From: Bacillota bacterium
GTDB lineage: Bacteria; Bacillota_I; Bacilli_A; Acholeplasmatales; Acholeplasmataceae
Assembly (NCBI GenBank): GCA_027620815.1
Contig: JAQCDH010000036.1
Location: forward strand, 1-7,328
Reading direction: 5' to 3'
DNA: 7,328 nucleotides
Below are positions 6,466 through 7,328 of this stretch, piece by piece (position 1 is the stretch's first letter; every line of letters starts with the position of its first letter). The notes beneath the pieces were generated by a model. That model was not told where the DNA came from. It searched no databases and saw only the letters and a program-made list of their open reading frames with translations. Made by a program: the position numbers and the translations under genes.

Positions 6466-7328
6466 CATTCACTCCGTGATGTATTAATTGTTGCATAAAC
6501 GCTTCTTTATCAAAAGGTTTTAAATCATCGATGCCTTCACCAATGCCAATGTATGCAATTGGGACGTTTAACATGGATACAATTGGTAAAACAATCCCAC
6601 CTTTAGAGGTGCCGTCTAATTTTGTAATTACTAAATCGGTAATTTTTGTCGCTTCATGAAAAAGTTTTGCTTGAGATAATCCGTTTTGACCGGTAGTTGC
6701 ATCAATGACTAAAAAAGTATGAATATCAATCTCTCCATAAGCTTTTGAAATCATTTGTCTCATTTTAGATAACTCAGCCATTAAATGACTCTTATTTTGA
6801 AGACGTCCTGCAGTATCAATTAAAATGATTTCTGAATCCAACTCTTTTGCTTTTTTTAAGCCATCAAAGATGACAGAACTAGGATCTTTTGAAGGATTTG
6901 AATAAAATTCAACATCACTTTTTTTTGCCCAAATCGATAACTGATCAATCGCAGCTGCTCGAAATGTATCTGCAGCAATGATCATCACTTTTTTCTCTTG
7001 AGCATAAAGATGAGCAAGTTTTCCAATGGTTGTTGTTTTTCCAACACCATTCACACCAACTACAAAAATCACATGTTTATTTACTAAAGGTTTTGATTCT
7101 AATAATATTGCATCGACATACTGATATAAAACATCGAGTAATGTTTCATAATTCGTAATTGGATGTTTCTGATTAGTGAGCTGAATATGTTTAATGATTT
7201 GAGTCGTTGTTTCTAAACCAACATCAGACATGAGTAATGCATCTTCTAAAGCTTCAATGACATCTGCATGTAAGTGATTGTGTTTGTCCATGGCTTCTAA
7301 AACTGAAAATAAAGACACTTGGGCTCTT
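6455..7328 (-). CDS. ftsY: Signal recognition particle receptor FtsY (5' end outside window)
   Basis: FtsY is the SRP receptor GTPase. It docks the Ffh-ribosome-nascent chain complex at the membrane, and the two GTPases activate each other. The visible 290 residues cover nearly the whole NG domain. The N-domain helical bundle includes ALLMSDVGLETT (about 30-41). The G motifs are the P-loop GVNGVGKTTT (91-100), DTFRAAA (120-126), DTAGR (171-175), TKLDG (235-239) with the following TSKGG, and the closing GIGEGIDDL loop. The FtsY-type GVNGVGKTTT and DTFRAAA, and the absence of an M domain, separate it from Ffh. The frame stays open to the window edge: a GTG at 7318 is in frame but is preceded by Arg-Ala-Gln codons, so I treat the gene as cut at its 5' end. 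Any acidic or membrane-binding N-terminal extension is therefore unseen. It ends in TGA, immediately followed in frame by TAA, and overlaps ylxM by 11 to 14 bases. Identification is very secure. Confidence 0.96.
   Translation of the reverse strand, partial: RAQVSLFSVLEAMDKHNHLHADVIEALEDALLMSDVGLETTTQIIKHIQLTNQKHPITNYETLLDVLYQYVDAILLESKPLVNKHVIFVVGVNGVGKTTTIGKLAHLYAQEKKVMIIAADTFRAAAIDQLSIWAKKSDVEFYSNPSKDPSSVIFDGLKKAKELDSEIILIDTAGRLQNKSHLMAELSKMRQMISKAYGEIDIHTFLVIDATTGQNGLSQAKLFHEATKITDLVITKLDGTSKGGIVLPIVSMLNVPIAYIGIGEGIDDLKPFDKEAFMQQLIHHGVNDGL

Noticed and set aside
7316..7318. GTG 7318 as the true ftsY start
   Set aside because: The reading frame stays open upstream to the window edge, there is no ribosome binding site in the visible bases before it, and FtsY proteins usually have additional N-terminal residues. 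It cannot be settled without the next bases.

Overview
The window is a compact, A+T-rich block of housekeeping genes, all on the minus strand, from a low-GC Gram-positive bacterium. Gene content and order (ftsY-ylxM-ffh, then polA-mutM-coaE-dnaB) are of the Bacillus type. UGA is used only as a stop: ftsY, ylxM and ffh end in TGA, and all eight tryptophans in the visible proteins are TGG. This argues against Mycoplasmatales and Entomoplasmatales, which read UGA as Trp. An Acholeplasma-like or related standard-code Mollicutes or Erysipelotrichia-type genome is my best guess. It is inferred from composition, compactness and overall feel, not from a search.

Layout, read in the direction of transcription from high to low coordinates. 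(1) 7328-4769 is a protein-targeting operon: ftsY (5' end beyond the window), ylxM and ffh, joined by short overlaps. (2) 4792-4757 is a clear intrinsic terminator whose stem contains the ffh stop codon. (3) 4756-4687 is the only intergenic DNA in the window. It holds a perfect DnaA-box sequence, an imperfect inverted repeat around it, a likely extended -10 promoter and the polA ribosome binding site. (4) 4686-1 is a replication/repair/cofactor operon: polA, mutM, coaE and a dnaB-type replication initiation gene whose 3' end lies beyond position 1. These four genes overlap each other by 1, 29 and 14 bases, so they are almost certainly co-transcribed and partly translationally coupled.

How the genes work together: Ffh (with SRP RNA, encoded elsewhere) and FtsY form the co-translational membrane-targeting pair, and YlxM is their usual small helix-turn-helix companion. 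PolA (gap filling, primer removal, repair synthesis) and MutM (oxidised-purine glycosylase) act in the same base-excision pathway. CoaE makes the last step of coenzyme A. DnaB, not the hexameric helicase but the Firmicutes helicase-loading factor, acts at chromosome initiation. A DnaA box in front of an operon that carries both polA and dnaB is the most interesting regulatory hint here.

I found no mobile element, CRISPR array, RNA gene, toxin-antitoxin pair or unknown gene. This is an ordinary core region, and I do not claim a new system in it.
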